Part shown: in pieces, positions 22,991 to 37,380 of the stretch
How positions within the stretch are numbered: position 1 is the stretch's first letter
Layout: every line of letters starts with the position of its first letter
Assembly: GCF_035046485.1 (NCBI RefSeq)
Contig: NC_085137.1
Span: forward strand, 458,423,004-458,487,003
From: Aedes albopictus
Taxonomy: Eukaryota; Arthropoda; Insecta; Diptera; Culicidae
Direction: 5' to 3'
DNA length: 64,000 nt
Notes under the pieces: model-generated
What the model saw: only the letters and a program-made list of their open reading frames with translations
Told to the model about the DNA's origin: nothing
Database searches by the model: none
Position numbers and translations under genes: made by a program

Positions 22991-25019
22991 ACTGTGCGTA
23001 TTTTTTCTAAATAAAAACTCTGATAAATATCTGATACAATTTTAGAAAAAATGTCTGCAGTTGTCAATTTGTAAATTGTCAGAGCAATTCACAATGGAAT
23101 GCTTGAAAGAAACCCCAGAATGAATATTTTGAGAAATTTCTTAATAAATTTTTGTGGAGCTTCTAGAAAACACGAAAATTGGCTGATAACTATGGTTGAA
23201 TTTTAAGAAGAAAGAGAAGCAAAAAGGTTCTCTATAGGGTAGGCTGTCCCACATAAAAATCAATATGTGAAAAGTCAAGGTGCTTAACCCTTAAATGAAA
23301 GATATACATATGTTTGAAGCATTTTTGTAGAACATTTCGATTAAAAAAATCATTTTGAGATTTCCGTAGGGCGATTTTTGAAAAAAATGACCTTTTTTCA
23401 TGAAAATTCTCAATAAAATATGTATTTTTTCGTCTTCTTTCAGCTTCTGAATATTTCCAAAATTTTGTGTGTGTTTTTCTATGGACCTCTTGGCATTCTT
23501 GATGGGTGTTGGCTTTTAAAATATTGTATTCATATTGACATCAGAACCGATTTTGTGCAATATTTGAAATATTGCCCATTCACTAGATACGTCAAGTGGC
23601 GTAGTCAGAAATTGTCACTGGGAGGGTAAATATGTGAGCAACTTATTAAAGCAATTGCTTTATCATATGGCAATACATGATTTGAAAAAAAAAGAGTACG
23701 TCACATACTTTTAACAATATGTCCACCCCAAATTGTGATTTGGTGAGCTAATTCCATGTAATTATTTCACTTTGTTGCACGCAGATGTTTAATTTAAGTA
23801 TTTTTCGTCACATATTGTGTTAAATTCGTTACTTTTTTGAACTTGTTTACTGAAAGATCATGTAGTTGTAGGTGAATCAATCAAAATTTCCTATCCACAG
23901 AAAAAAACCCTTCATCAAACACTTTTCCTTTCAATTACGGGTTTTGTTATTGTAGCAGCCAGTGTAGCAACGTTGTTATCGTCAGCGGGTGACAATCTAC
24001 TACATATCGACAGCATCAACCTAAGCCAGGCAGCCAGTCAGCAAAGGGAAAGGAAATCGAAAGTTTCCATTCTTCTGATATGAAGACGTTCGGCGGCGAC
24101 GACAACGATGATGGGAGAAATCATCACCAACATGAAAAAATCAAGTAGCTAACTCGCTTTATCTATCGTGCTACTCTGCGAGAGGGGTATATGTGCATAT
24201 GTGCACATGCACATGCAGGTTGGCAATGGAATTGCCGCAAATGCAGCAGCCCCGTCGTCGGACGAAGAGGGATCCGACGAAGCGGAGAGATTTTCATTTT
24301 CTATTGCCACAATTGGCCATGAAAAACGAGACTCCCGTCTCGTCTCTCATGGCATCACCACATGGTACGGGTACGGGCTGTGTCTATGATGCACGATGCA
24401 CCAAAGCGACTTCCCATCGCATCGATGGGTGGATGGATGGATGACAACGATAGACGGTTGTGGCGTGTGCGGATCACTCTCACTTGTTTTCCGTCTTGGA
24501 TTGTCGTCTTAGAGACGAATTCAGAAGATGAAGAGAAGGGAGAGGAGTGGTATTCGAGCTGGGTAACATGCGTTAGACCTAGTGAAAAGTGAAAGAAAAA
24601 CCCGGTGACTGAGTGAACCAATTGTGGCTTTGGCCGGAGGGAGGCTTGCGAACACGATGACTGGATCAGTAGGTGTCGTTCAACTGTATAGTGATTCGTT
24701 GATGAATGGTTTTGTATAGCTTTTTTTAATTTTTCGCGATTTGCTGGTGCAGTAAAATAAAATATTAAGATAAAACGAGCTCACCAATCTATTGTTGGAT
24801 GTAACGATATTTTTGGAATCGATTCAGACGTAATTATTTCAACTATCGTAAGCTGTATCGTAAAACAGGCAAAAGCGGGCGCCCGCATGCACTTGAAGAT
24901 GTACGTATATCATGTAGCATTTTGGTGAGCTCATTCCAGTCTTAATTTTACCTGATAAAATTTGTATCTCAGTTAGCATGTGAAACGTGACAGAAAAAAA
25001 TCTTACCTCTGCTCTGCTC
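22991..25019. other. Unique DNA between array B and tRNA-Asn copy 2
   Basis: AT-rich to about 23950, then a CG-richer part at about 23960-24680 with GTCGTCGG runs and GGATGGATGGATG near 24429. No frame has a recognisable domain. Confidence 0.4.
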
Positions 25020-25300
25020 GTTTCAAGAGATTCCATTGGAAGTTTCCAGAGGTTTAACTAGTCATTTTCAGAAGTTCCTCAGCAACTTTCCTAATGTTGC
25101 TAAGGCCGTTTTCACAAGATCCTCTCTGGACATTTTCAAAGGTTTCTCTACACGTTTTCAGAGGGTCTTTTGATTATTTCCAGAGGTTCTTTTGGACGTA
25201 TCCAGAGGTTTATCAAACCCTCCAATTCCCCAGATATTCCTCTGAATGTTTCCAGGTTCCTTCGATTCTGGACGTTTCCACATTTTCGGCCTGATATAGC
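25020..25300. repeat. Degenerate TTTCCAGAGGTTT-type repeat
   Basis: Variants of TTTCCAGAGGTTTAAC, TTTTCAGAAGTTCCTC, TTTTCAAAGGTTTCTC and ATTTCCAGAGGTTCTT recur at a loose spacing of about 25-30 bp. The copies are old and diverged, with no coding signal. Confidence 0.5.
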
Positions 25301-25326
25301 ACAAGAACAACCACAAAAAAACATTC

Positions 25327-25343
25327 CGCCCCCGGGTGGACTC

Positions 25344-25395
<52 letters not shown>

Positions 25396-25400
25396 AAGGC
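25327..25400 (-). tRNA. tRNA-Asn (GTT), copy 2
   Basis: Identical over 74 bases to the copy at 14072, with all stems paired, anticodon GTT, and internal A and B boxes. A T7 run (complement of 25314-25320) follows four bases after the discriminator and should terminate Pol III. The 5' and 3' flanks share nothing with the other copies. The antisense frame across this gene, beginning PPGGLEPPTFRLTAERANRL, is an artefact of the tRNA sequence. Confidence 0.97.
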
Positions 25401-26820
25401 TCTATGCTAGGAACGATCGCGTTCCTGTTATCAACGATGTTTTCCATATTTTTTGTGAAAGTTACACAAAGTCTGAAATTTGATTCAAGATATGCAATAA
25501 CAGTTGACAATTCAAATGAGTTTTTGAACCCTCTATGCTACTGATGAGGCACCAGTGCGTCATCTTCGTTAATATGGCATTAATTAGATTTACCTGAATT
25601 ATTGAGCTGACACGGTTTCAAAACCATCAAATGACTCACTTCCTAAACTCCAGTTTCAACTTCCCGCCCGAAATGGCCCGCTTTTGAACTCATAAACTTG
25701 AAACCGCCACTCACTCACTCACTCACTCGTTCACTTGAGCAGCTTGTCAAATTAATCAAAACTGACTGTCGTTGCACTTTCCGACGAGTCTTCAAGCCAC
25801 AAAGTCGACACGCACTTCCTGGCCTCATTGCTGGTGCAACTAAAATTACCCTTTTTCCCTCTATATAAATAAATCTTGCTTTCGCACCGACGCCGATGAC
25901 GACGACTAACCTCCAACCAACTCACTCCAGCAGAGCAGATCGCACTCGCCGCAGTTGCATCTAAATGCGTCTCCCTGATTAATTCCGCACTCGTGGACGG
26001 AATTGCATCGCGTAGCGGCAGTACGTACCTCTACCTCTAGATTGATGATGAACAACCTATCCACGCAGTTGTACTGAGTCGAGCACGGGTACGGGAAGTC
26101 CCCGCGTCCTCGTGTGATCTATACTCGGTTCTGAAAATAGGTAGGTGCCCCGGCTGCACTTTTCTCAAACCCTGCAGAGAGCTGCTTGGTGCGGTGCATC
26201 CTAGTTTTTGCATATAGCGCTGCTGACTGACTGCTTGAGTGATTCACGCGGACTTTATTAGATCAGAGTCAAGGTTCTGCCGGCCTGCGGCGTACGCCCC
26301 TCGGCCGGCCGTTCCAAGGGACGAGCGAGACCTGGTCCGGTGGAGGTCGAGTTGACCCCATTCCGTCAAGGAACTTTCAGTCAGCCGCAGTCGGTGTGAT
26401 GTTTGAAATACGTCATTGCGCCGGTCTGGGGTTGGTCAGGTCGGTCGGTTGGTGGTTTGATGCAGTGTCCAAGATGCATCTTGTGTTGGGAATATACACG
26501 CACAGAAAGAAATCATGAAAATTAAATAACACGTAAGTTAAGCATCGTCTGAAAATTATAGCAGGAGCTACAAAATTACATCCATTTACCGTGAGATGAT
26601 ACAGTCCGCTCAGTAATCAGCCAATCATGCGTACTGTTTACAGATTTTGAGACATATTCGCTTGAAATTTACATGTAGTAACGTAAACGAGGACATACGC
26701 TCAGTCGTCTGCCTCGCTGCGGAGACTGCTCTCTCCCTCTCTCTGTGGCCGAAGCGGTACAACAGTTTGTTCCTTTATGGTGGAACATGTTTATCTTTGA
26801 TTTTCTTCTCTTCAGCTTGG
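25401..26820. other. Unique, partly GC-rich DNA
   Basis: A CTCACTCACTCACTCA run lies near 25710. A TATATAAATA box at 25862-25871 precedes a GC-rich, CG-containing stretch to about 26470, which could be a promoter and 5' exon, but no consensus initiator lies at the right distance. I see no coding frame with a recognisable product. Confidence 0.35.
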
Positions 26821-26896
26821 TGAGACAGCCTAGAGGGGTTAGTTGTGAACTCTCACTCGGAAGATCTGAGTTCTATTCTCGTATAAAGGTTTTTTT
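26821..26896 (+). ncRNA. tRNA-like SINE fragment
   Basis: An A-box-like AGCCTAGAGGGGTTAG (26827-26842), a CTCTCACTCGGAAG segment resembling a tRNA-Glu anticodon arm, and a B-box-like GAGTTCTATTCTC (26868-26880) lie in tRNA order and spacing. A T8 run at 26889-26896 follows. The acceptor stem does not pair, so it is not a working tRNA. A tRNA-derived SINE head is the likeliest reading. Confidence 0.4.
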
Positions 26897-27123
26897 TAAG
26901 TTTCTCTGAAAAGTCGGTGCTATAATTAACACTTTTCTCTCAGCAATCAGCAGTGTAATTTTAAGATCACACATAAATTTCTATCGAACACGATGGAGGT
27001 CAATTTGTTACATTCAGTTCGTCATAAATTTACAGATTTTGTTCGTACTGTGCGGTGAGGAAGTGTGGAACATCAAACGATGCCATTTTCGAATGTTGTG
27101 CAGAGGTGTTAGGTTAGGGGTGA

Positions 27124-27856
27124 CTCTGATCTTTCTGTTCTCTCTGTTCTCTCTTTGCTCTGTGTCCTCTTTTTCTCTCCATTCTCTTTATTCTCTCTAT
27201 TTTCTCTGTTCTCTCTGTTCGCCCTGTTCTCTCTGTTCCCTCTGTTCTCTCTGTTCTCTCTGTTCTCTCTGTTCTCTCTGTTCTCTCTGTTCTTTCTGTT
27301 CTCTCTGTTCTCTCTGTTCTCTCTGTTCTCTCTGTTCTCTCTGTTCTCTCTGTTCTCTCTGTTCTCTCTGTTCTCTCTGTTCTTTCTGTTCTCTCTGTTC
27401 TCTCTGTTCTCTCTGTTCTCTCTGTTCTCTCTGTTCTCTCTGTTCTCTCTGTTCTCTCTGTTCTCTCTGTTCTCTCTGTTCTCTCTGTTCTCTCTGTTCT
27501 CTCTGTTCTCTCTGTTCTCTCTGTTCTCTCTGTTCTCTCTGTTCTCTCTGTTCTCTCTGTTCTCTCTGTTCTCTCTGTTCTCTCTGTTCTCACTGTTCTC
27601 TCTGTTCTCTCTGTTCTCTCTGTTCTCTCTGTTCTCTCTGTTCTCTCTGTTCTCTCTGTTCTCTCTGTTCTCTCTGTTCTCTCTGTTCTCTCTGTTCTCT
27701 CTGTTCTCTCTGTTCTCTCTGTTCTCTCTGTTCTCTCTGTTCTCTCTGTTCTCTCTGTTCTCTCTGTTCTCTGTTCTCTCTGTTCTCTCTGTTCTCTCTG
27801 TTCTCTCTGTTCTCTCTGTTCTCTCTGTTCTCTCTGTTCTTTCTGTTCTCTCTATT
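27124..27856. repeat. 9-bp minisatellite (TGTTCTCTC)n
   Basis: About 80 copies of TGTTCTCTC, nearly perfect from 27230, with scattered single-base variants and one unit lacking three bases near 27768 (CTGTTCTCTGTTCTC). Because 9 is a multiple of three, each frame codes a monotonous tripeptide (Cys-Ser-Leu, Phe-Ser-Leu, and Glu-Arg-Thr on the minus strand) over 150-290 codons. These are not credible proteins. Confidence 0.97.
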
Positions 27857-28117
27857 CAGAGCACAGAATGCACATATAAAACAGAGACATCAGAGAGAAC
27901 AGACAAAAGAGAGATAATCGAGTGAATCGAAAGAACCAAGAGGGTAGACAGAAAAAGAGAACAGAAAACAGAGAATAAATAAACCGAGAAAATCTAGAAA
28001 ACAGAGGGAACATAGAGAATAATATAGAATATAGAGAGCAGAGAGAAAATAGACAACAGAGATAACAGAGAGAACAGAGAGCACATAGAGAGCAGAGGCA
28101 ACAGAGAAAACAGAGAA
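27857..28117. repeat. Degenerate 9-bp repeat in inverted orientation
   Basis: After 27857 the motif flips to AGAGAACAG-type (the reverse complement of the main array), mixed with AACAGAGAGAACAGAGAG variants, up to the LINE insertion. The same inverted type resumes at 37101. Confidence 0.8.
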
Positions 28118-28297
28118 AAGATATTTATTTATTTTTATTTATTTATTTATTTATTTATTTCATTTCGTCAACCGACGTAGACTAGTACATTATACATATA
28201 CATATTATTTCTTATTTCTTAGTAATATAATTACGAAATACATTGAAAAATATATTTAAAATAAAAAAAAAAATTAAATTTAGTAGTGTTTTGTTTT

Positions 28298-28773
28298 TTA
28301 AGTGTTCCTATTTCTAATGGTACGAAAATATGTTTTCAAATTTTGCCTAGACATGGTAAAGTCAATCGTTTCGCAATGTTTATTATAAGCAACCATCATG
28401 CGATTTATAGGCCCAAATTTGGCGTAGTTTGTTCGGTGGTGGTTACTTGTGAAAATATTTCGACTTCTTAATTGCCGAGTAGGTATATAAAAATTTAGTT
28501 TTGATAAGATTTCAGGCGAGTCTATACGATGCGAAACGATATCGTTTACGAATGAAATCATTGCGATTTCACGCCGCTCTTGCAGAGTTTGTATGTCAAT
28601 AAGCATGCAGCGTGCTTTGTAAGACGGAAGTGGAAATGATGTCCAGCCTAATTTACGAAGAGCAAACAGTAGAAATTGTTTTTGCACTGATTCTAATCTT
28701 TCTTCGTGCGTGGTTGAAAAAGGAGACCATACAGTGCTGCAGTATTCTAAAATAGATCTAACATAGGCAATAT
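28298..28773 (-). pseudogene. LINE ORF2, C-terminal fragment beyond the RTE insertion
   Basis: This frame continues ORF2 after the IAYVR codons that lie in the duplicated target. It reads SILEYCSTVWSP, a signature found after the reverse transcriptase of Jockey/CR1/L2-type elements, and ends at a stop at 28298. It is about 158 residues with no frameshift. The upstream part ends KTLYIAYVR at 31955, so the two pieces join in frame. The coding sequence is broken only by the RTE insertion, so the insertion came late relative to any decay of the LINE. Confidence 0.85.
28760..28773. repeat. 14-bp target site duplication of the RTE, left copy
   Basis: AACATAGGCAATAT here is identical to 31955-31968, the base-perfect boundaries of the nested RTE. 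Confidence 0.9.
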
Positions 28774-31700
28774 TCATTTTTTCATTTATTTAGTTAACAT
28801 CAAATTCATGATAATACTGAATCAACAATTTGCCGCCATAATACTCGATTTGCAGCTGCAGCTCTCCAACGTCGGTCACGCCCAACACTCGCCAGATCAC
28901 GCTCCACCTGGTCCGCCCATCGTGCTCTCTGCGCTCCACGCCTTCTTGTACCAACCGGATGGTTAGCAAACACCAACTTTGCAGGGTTGTTGTCCGGCAT
29001 TCTTGCAACATGCCCTGCCCACCGTATCCTTCCGGCTTTGGCTACCTTCTGGATGCTGGGTTCGCCGTAAAGTGCAGCGAGCTCGTGGTTCATCCTTCTC
29101 CGCCACACACCGTTCTCCTGTACGCCGCCGAAGATCGTCCTTAGCACCCGTCGCTCGAAAACTCCGAGTGCTTGCATGTCCTCCTCGAGCATCGTCCACG
29201 TCTCGTGCCCGTAGAGAACCACCGGTCTTATTAACGTCTTGTACATGGTACATTTGGTGCGGGGGTGAATCTTTTTTGACCGCAGTTTCTTCTGGAGCCC
29301 ATAATAGGCACGACTTCCACTGATGATGCGCCTTCGTATTTCACGGCTCACGTTATTGTCAGCCGTTAGCAAGGAACCGAGGTAGACGAATTCTTCTACC
29401 ACCTCGAAAGTATCCCCGTCTATCGTAACATTGCTGCCAAGGCTTGTCCTGTCTCGCTCAGTCCCGCCTACCAGCATGTACTTTGTCTTAGCCGCATTCA
29501 CCACCAGTCCGACCTTTGCTGCTTCACGTTTCAGGCGGGTGTACTGTTCTGCCACCGTTCCAAATGTCCTAGCAATAATATCCATGTCATCCGCAAAACA
29601 TACAAATTGGCTGGATTTCGTGAAGATCGTACCCCGGCTGTTGAGCCCGGCTCGTCGCATAACACCTTCCAGGGCGATGTTGAATAGTAGGCAGGAAAGT
29701 CCATCACCTTGTCGTAGTCCCCGTCGAGATTCAAATGAACTGGATAGTTCACCCGAAATCCTTACGCTGTTCTGCACACCGTCCATCGTTGCTCTTATCA
29801 GTCTAGTCAGCTTCCCGGGAAAGCTGTTCTCGTCCATAATTTTCCATAGCTCTGATCGGTCGATACTGTCGTATGCCGCTTTGAAGTCGATGAACAGGTG
29901 ATGCGTTGGGACCTGGTATTCACGGCATTTCTGGAGGATTTGCCGTACGGTGAAGATCTGGTCCGTTGTCGACCGGCCGTCGATGAAACCGGCTTGGTAA
30001 CTTCCCACGAACTCATTTACTTTAGGTGAAAGACGACGGAAGATGATCTGGGATAGCACTTTGTAGGCGGCATTCAAAATGGTGATCGCTCGAAAGTTCT
30101 CACACATTAACTTGTCGCCTTTCTTGTGGATGGGACAGATTATCCCTTCCTTCCACTCCTCCGGTAGCTGTTCGGTTTCCCAGATCTTGACAACTAACTG
30201 GTGCAGACAGGTGGCCAACTTTTCCGGGCCCATCTTGATGAGTTCCGCTGCGATACCGTCCTTACCAGCCGCTTTGTTGTTTTTGAGCTGGTGGATGGCA
30301 TCCTTAACTTCCCTCAGCGTGGGAGTTGGTTCGTTCCCGTCCTCTGCTGCACCAACATAGTCATTTCCTCCGCTGCCTTGGTCCTCCGTGCCTACATTCT
30401 CTTCGCCATTCAGGTGCTCGTCGAAGTGCTGCTTCCACCTTTCGATCACCTCACGTTTGTCCGTCAGGAGGCTCCCGTCCTTATCCCTGCAGATTTCGGC
30501 TTGCGGCACGTAGCCTTTGCGGGATGCGTTGAGCTTCTGGTAGAACTTGCGTGTTTCCTGTGAACGGCACAGCAGTTCCATTTCCTCGCACTCCGCTTCT
30601 TCCAGGCGGCGCTTTTTCTCCCGGAAGAGACGGGTCTGCTGCTTCCGCTTCTGTCTGTATCGCTCCACATTCTGTCGGGTTCCATGCTGCAGCATTACCG
30701 CCCGCGCTGCATCCTTCTCCTCCAGAACCGCTCTGCACTCCTCGTCGAACCAATCGTTTCATCGACTCCGTTCTACGTACCCGATAGTGCTCTCAGCTGC
30801 GTTGTTGATGGCTGCTTTGATTGTACTCCAGCAGTCCTCTAGAGGGGCCACATCGAGCACACCCTCGTCCGGCAACGCTGCCTCGAGATTCTGCGCGTAT
30901 GCGGTGGCGACATTCGGTTGCTTCAGTCGCTCTAGATCGTACCGGGGCGGCCGCCGGTAATGTACGTTGTTAATAACGGAGAGTTTTGGGCGCAGTTTAA
31001 CCATCACCAGGTAGTGATCGGAGTCGATATTAGCGCCACGATAGGTCCTGACGTCGATAATGTCGGAGAAGTGCCGTCCATCAATCAGAACGTGGTCGAT
31101 TTGCGATTCCGTTTGTTGTGGTGATCTCCAGGTGTAACGATAAGGGAGGCTGTGCTGGAAGAAGGTGCTACGAATGGCCATGTTCTTGGAGGCGGCGAAA
31201 TCGATGAGGCGTAGGCCATTTTCGTTCGTCAGCTGGTGGGCGCTGAACTTTCCAATCGTCGGTCTGAATTCCTCCTCCTGGCCTACCTGAGCGTTTAGAT
31301 CCCCTATGATGATCTTGACGTCGTGGTTTGGGCAGCGGTCGTACTCGCGTTCGAGCTGCGCGTAAAATGCGTCTTTGTCATCATCAGTGCTTCCGGAGTG
31401 AGGGCTGTGCACGTTTATTATGCTAATGTTGAAGAATCGGCCCTTGATCCTCAACCTGCACATTCTTTCATCGATCGGCCACCAACCGATCACGCGCCTC
31501 TGCATGTCGCCTATCACTATAAAAGCTGTTCCCAGCTCACGTGTGTTGCCGCAACTCTGGTAGAGGTAGATGGTATGATTACCTCTAAACGTTCGCACCA
31601 TAGATCCTGTCCAACACACCTCCTGCAGCGCTACGATTCCGAACCCACGGTCCTTCAGTATATCGGCGAGTATGCGGGTGCTCCCGATGAAGTTGAGAGA

Positions 31701-31954
31701 TCTGCAGTTCCACGTACCGAGCTTCCAATCGCAAGTCCCTTTTCGTCGCTGTGGTCGTCGCCATTGGTATCGGTTCGCATTCTTCTCTTGTTGATTTTCC
31801 GGTGCTAGTCTTTTTTACGGCTGGCTCGCAGGGCCTGACACCAACCCACTAACCCAGGGAGCTGGGCTTACCTTCCCGGAAGCTACGGGTTCTGCATTGG
31901 CATTTCCTCCAACTACAGTGCTAAATAGCTAGGCTCGAGCGCCAGTCTTCGCCG
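28774..31954 (-). mobile_element. RTE-clade non-LTR retrotransposon nested in the LINE ORF2
   Basis: A 3,181-bp insertion between two identical 14-bp copies of AACATAGGCAATAT. It encodes one endonuclease-reverse transcriptase frame on the minus strand, the RTE arrangement. The 5' region (31815-31954) is short and non-coding. The 3' end is AT-rich (complement of TCATTTTTTCATTTATTTAG), without a long poly-A, as usual for RTE. A perfect target duplication and a nearly open frame indicate a young copy. RTE families such as JAM1 are known in Aedes; I could not test identity. Confidence 0.9.
28806..31814 (-). pseudogene. RTE endonuclease-reverse transcriptase with one in-frame TGA
   Basis: The frame is open from 31814 to the stop at 28806 (about 1,000 codons, near the usual RTE length) except for TGA at 30759-30761. 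The N-terminal part is an AP-type endonuclease: LGTWNCRSLN, LQEVCWTG (catalytic Glu), IIGDLNAQVG and SDHYLVMVKL. Then comes the reverse transcriptase: QAGFIDGRSTTDQIF, HHLFIDFKAAYDSIDR (motif A Asp), RRGLRQGDGLSC and FADD at about residue 367 after the stop. TGA sits between RSR and NDWFDEEC. No ATG opens the frame before the LGTWN motif, and TAA at 31815-31817 closes it upstream. The protein would nick target DNA and copy its RNA by target-primed reverse transcription; the TGA should block this unless read through. Confidence 0.9.
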
Positions 31955-31968
31955 AACATAGGCAATAT
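31955..31968. repeat. 14-bp target site duplication of the RTE, right copy
   Basis: AACATAGGCAATAT, identical to 28760-28773. On the minus strand it codes the IAYV part of ORF2, so both ORF2 pieces carry these codons. Confidence 0.9.
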
Positions 31969-34527
31969 AAAGTGTTTTAATTGTATATGGGTCATGAAAG
32001 TTATAGCAGAAGCGCTTAATGAACCCTAGCATATTATTAGCCCTGTGAATGATTGTGTTGTAGTGGTCAACGAATGTAAGTTTAGAATCTAAGATTACTC
32101 CTAAATCCCTAACCCTTTCACATTTTTCCACATTCTTATTTCCTAATGCAATTGAGACATTCGGTGTTGTTCTTTTTCTGCTAAATGATATTAAATTGCA
32201 TTTTTTAACATTCAGTTCTAATAGGCTTTTGTTGCACCATGTGTAGAATATTTCTATTTCATTGCGGAATACATTGATGTCTTCATCATTTCTTATTTCC
32301 AAAAAGAGCTTCATGTCGTCGGCATAAATTAACACTTTTAATTTCTTGAGAATGAAGGAAATGTCGTTTACATAAATGATAAAAAGAAGAGGTCCCAAAT
32401 GAGAACCTTGTGGTACACCGGAAGTGACTTGAATTGGTTTTGATTTGTATCCTTCAAATTTAATTATTTGTTGGCGGTCAGTTAGATATGATTCAAGCCA
32501 TTTCAGGTGACCTGGTTCAATTCCAATTTTGTGCAATTTGAAAAGCAGCATTGATATGTCGATGCGATCAAATGCCTTACTAAAGTCCGTATAAAGAGCT
32601 TCCACGTGGTTTCCATTATCCATTGCATTCAATATATAGTCAACAAATTGAAGCAAGTTTGTTGAAGTTGACCGGCCTTCAAAAAAGCCGTGCTGCATGT
32701 TAGTTATTCTGTTTTTGATTTGTAGAAATAACTTTTTGTTGACAATTGCCTCAAATAGTTTTGGAATGCAAGAGATAATGGCTATTCCGCGATAATTACG
32801 TACGTCTGATTTACGACCAGATTTAAAAATAGGCACTAAAAAAGAGCTTTTCCATATTTTTGGGAAGTTTGCAGTGTCGAGTGATATTTTAAAAAGCCAA
32901 AATAAAGGAACAGTGAGCTCCTTAGCTAAAGTTTTCAGAAATATTGGAGGAATTTTGTCAGGACCATGTCCCTTAGAGGCGTCCAAGTTCAAAAGTGCTT
33001 CACAAATTTCATTTGGTTGAATTTGATTTACACCAACATTCCTAATAAATTCAGGGTAGAAAGCAAAGTAATCGCGGTCACGATCTTCTTCCGAAAAAGT
33101 TGTATAGATTTCCTGGAAAAAATCAGCAAATAGATTACAATTTTTTTCCGGGGTGTCCCCAACTTTTTCGTCAAGATGCATTACGGATGGAAAATTGTCA
33201 GATTTTAATTTGGTTTTTACGTAATTAAAGAAGTTCTTTGGGCAGGACTTTATTTCGAGTTCAGTTTTCGTATTATATTCTTCAAATGCATTATTAATTT
33301 CAAAATTTAATTGGTCGCATAGGTTCAAATATTTAGCTAAATTTTCATCAGTTTTATATTTTTTGTAAATTTTATGTGCTTTTTGTTTGCGATTTTTCAG
33401 ATTTTTGATTTGTTGATTATACCAGATTGGATATTTTGAATTTATATGACGACGTTTCGTTTTTATTGGAGTTTCTTGCCCAATAATTTCATTTAAAATT
33501 TTGTAGAACTCTTCTACGGCAGATTCGACATTTCCTTCATTCCTAAGAATAGCTTGCCAATCTACACTACTTAATTTACATTTAATGTTTTCGTACTTCG
33601 CTAATTTGTATTCAAACACTTCCTCATATTCGCAGTCGTTGGGGATTTTGTGCTCATGTATGAACAAAGAATATTCGATTGCTGTGTGGAAAGCTTCATT
33701 TTTCCATAACGGAGACAATGATTCGCTAACACAGAAGTCGTCAAAGATATTCGTTAATAAAAAGTCAAGGTAGCAATTTTGGCGGTTTTTTATGTGATTA
33801 ATTTGGTTTAGACCTAAATTTGCTGTTTTGTCAAAAATAAATTGCAAGGTTTCATTCTCCCCAACGACTGGGAGTAAAATACTTTCATTTTCAGAGTCCA
33901 GAATGAAATCAGCATTACGTTGATTAAAGTCCCCATATATGTGGACCTTAACTTCGGGAGGAAGTTGAGACATGATTTGTTCAGCACATTGAAAGAACTT
34001 TTCATATGTATTTTTATTCGCATGATCTGGTGGAAAATACACTGAGGCGAAAATATGTGTTTCGCCTGCTATGTGAGATTTCACCCAGACATGCTCGAAT
34101 TCTTTAAATTTAGATGTGTTAATGATTTCTGAATTAAAATTGGCCGAAATAGCTACAAGAACTCCTCCTCCTGATTTCCTCTGGGACTCATGAAAATTTC
34201 GGTCGTTTCGGAATACATTGAAATCACTTCCAAAAATTTCTTCGCTTCGAACACTTTCATCCCAGCTTGTCTCAGTTGCCAAAACTACCGAGAAGGATGT
34301 GCTTAATAAATTTTTATAGATTTCTTTTATTTTGGCTGGACTTTTCATTCGATTGAAATTCTGACAATAAATCAAAATTTCGGTCGAATTGTTTTCAGTC
34401 GAAGAAATAGTTGGAAGTGTGTCGGTTTTTGAAATATTTAAATTACAGTCAGATTGAAGATTACCGGTTAAAGAAATATTAATAGTTACCGGCTCCACTT
34501 CTATTTCTTCCAAGGAAGAAGGCGTCC

Positions 34528-36858
<2,331 letters not shown>

Positions 36859-37100
36859 ACTTGGGCTATTTCGATACGTACACGCGGTGGGTAAATAAAA
36901 ATAAAAAAGTCACACACGGCGGCGACGTCGATGGGTAAGACAATTCGCGTGAGGCGAAAAGTAGAGAAAAAAAAATACTAACACAGGTTCGCGCGCGAAC
37001 GGACCCGGGGTCAAAAAATTAAATAGTAAGTAATGTTTTAAAAATATTTACAAGCGCGCTGTTCCGCACGTCCGAACACAAAGGTGGTTCGACTAAGATA

Positions 37101-37380
37101 GAACAGAGTAAACAGAGAAATTCGATAGAACCTAGAGAACAGAAAGAACAGAGAGAACAATAAAACAGATAGACTTAACAGAACAGAGCTCTGAGAGAAC
37201 AATAAAAACAGATAGAATAAACAGAACAGAGAAACGGTTCTCTCTGTTGTCTCGGTTATGTACCTCGGTTCTCGTTTCTCTCTGTTTTATCTGTTCCTTC
37301 TGTTCTCTCTATGCTCCTCTGTTTTTTCTATTTTCTCTGCTCTCTCTGTTTTGCCGATCTCTTTATTCTTTCGATTTTTT
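37101..37380. repeat. 9-bp-type repeat beyond the LINE, with a second orientation switch
   Basis: GAACAGAGTAAACAGAGAAA-type sequence (inverted orientation) runs to about 37240. It then switches to GGTTCTCTCTGTTGTCTC and similar (main-array orientation) up to about 37370. This is the continuation of the field interrupted by the LINE. Confidence 0.75.

Noticed and set aside
25148..25544. Proteins containing PPGGLEPPTFRLTAERANRL (also at 47616-47828)
   Set aside because: This peptide is the antisense translation of tRNA-Asn, a known type of spurious annotation.
25862..25871. TATATAAATA as a second core promoter
   Set aside because: No TCAGT-type initiator or DPE lies at the expected distance; TATA-like strings are frequent in this AT-rich DNA.
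27039..27925. Cys-Ser-Leu, Phe-Ser-Leu and Glu-Arg-Thr repeat proteins
   Set aside because: They are translations of the 9-bp minisatellite in its different frames.
28959..31808. Plus-strand frames opposite the RTE
   Set aside because: They are shadows of the minus-strand endonuclease and reverse transcriptase, which carry all the family motifs.
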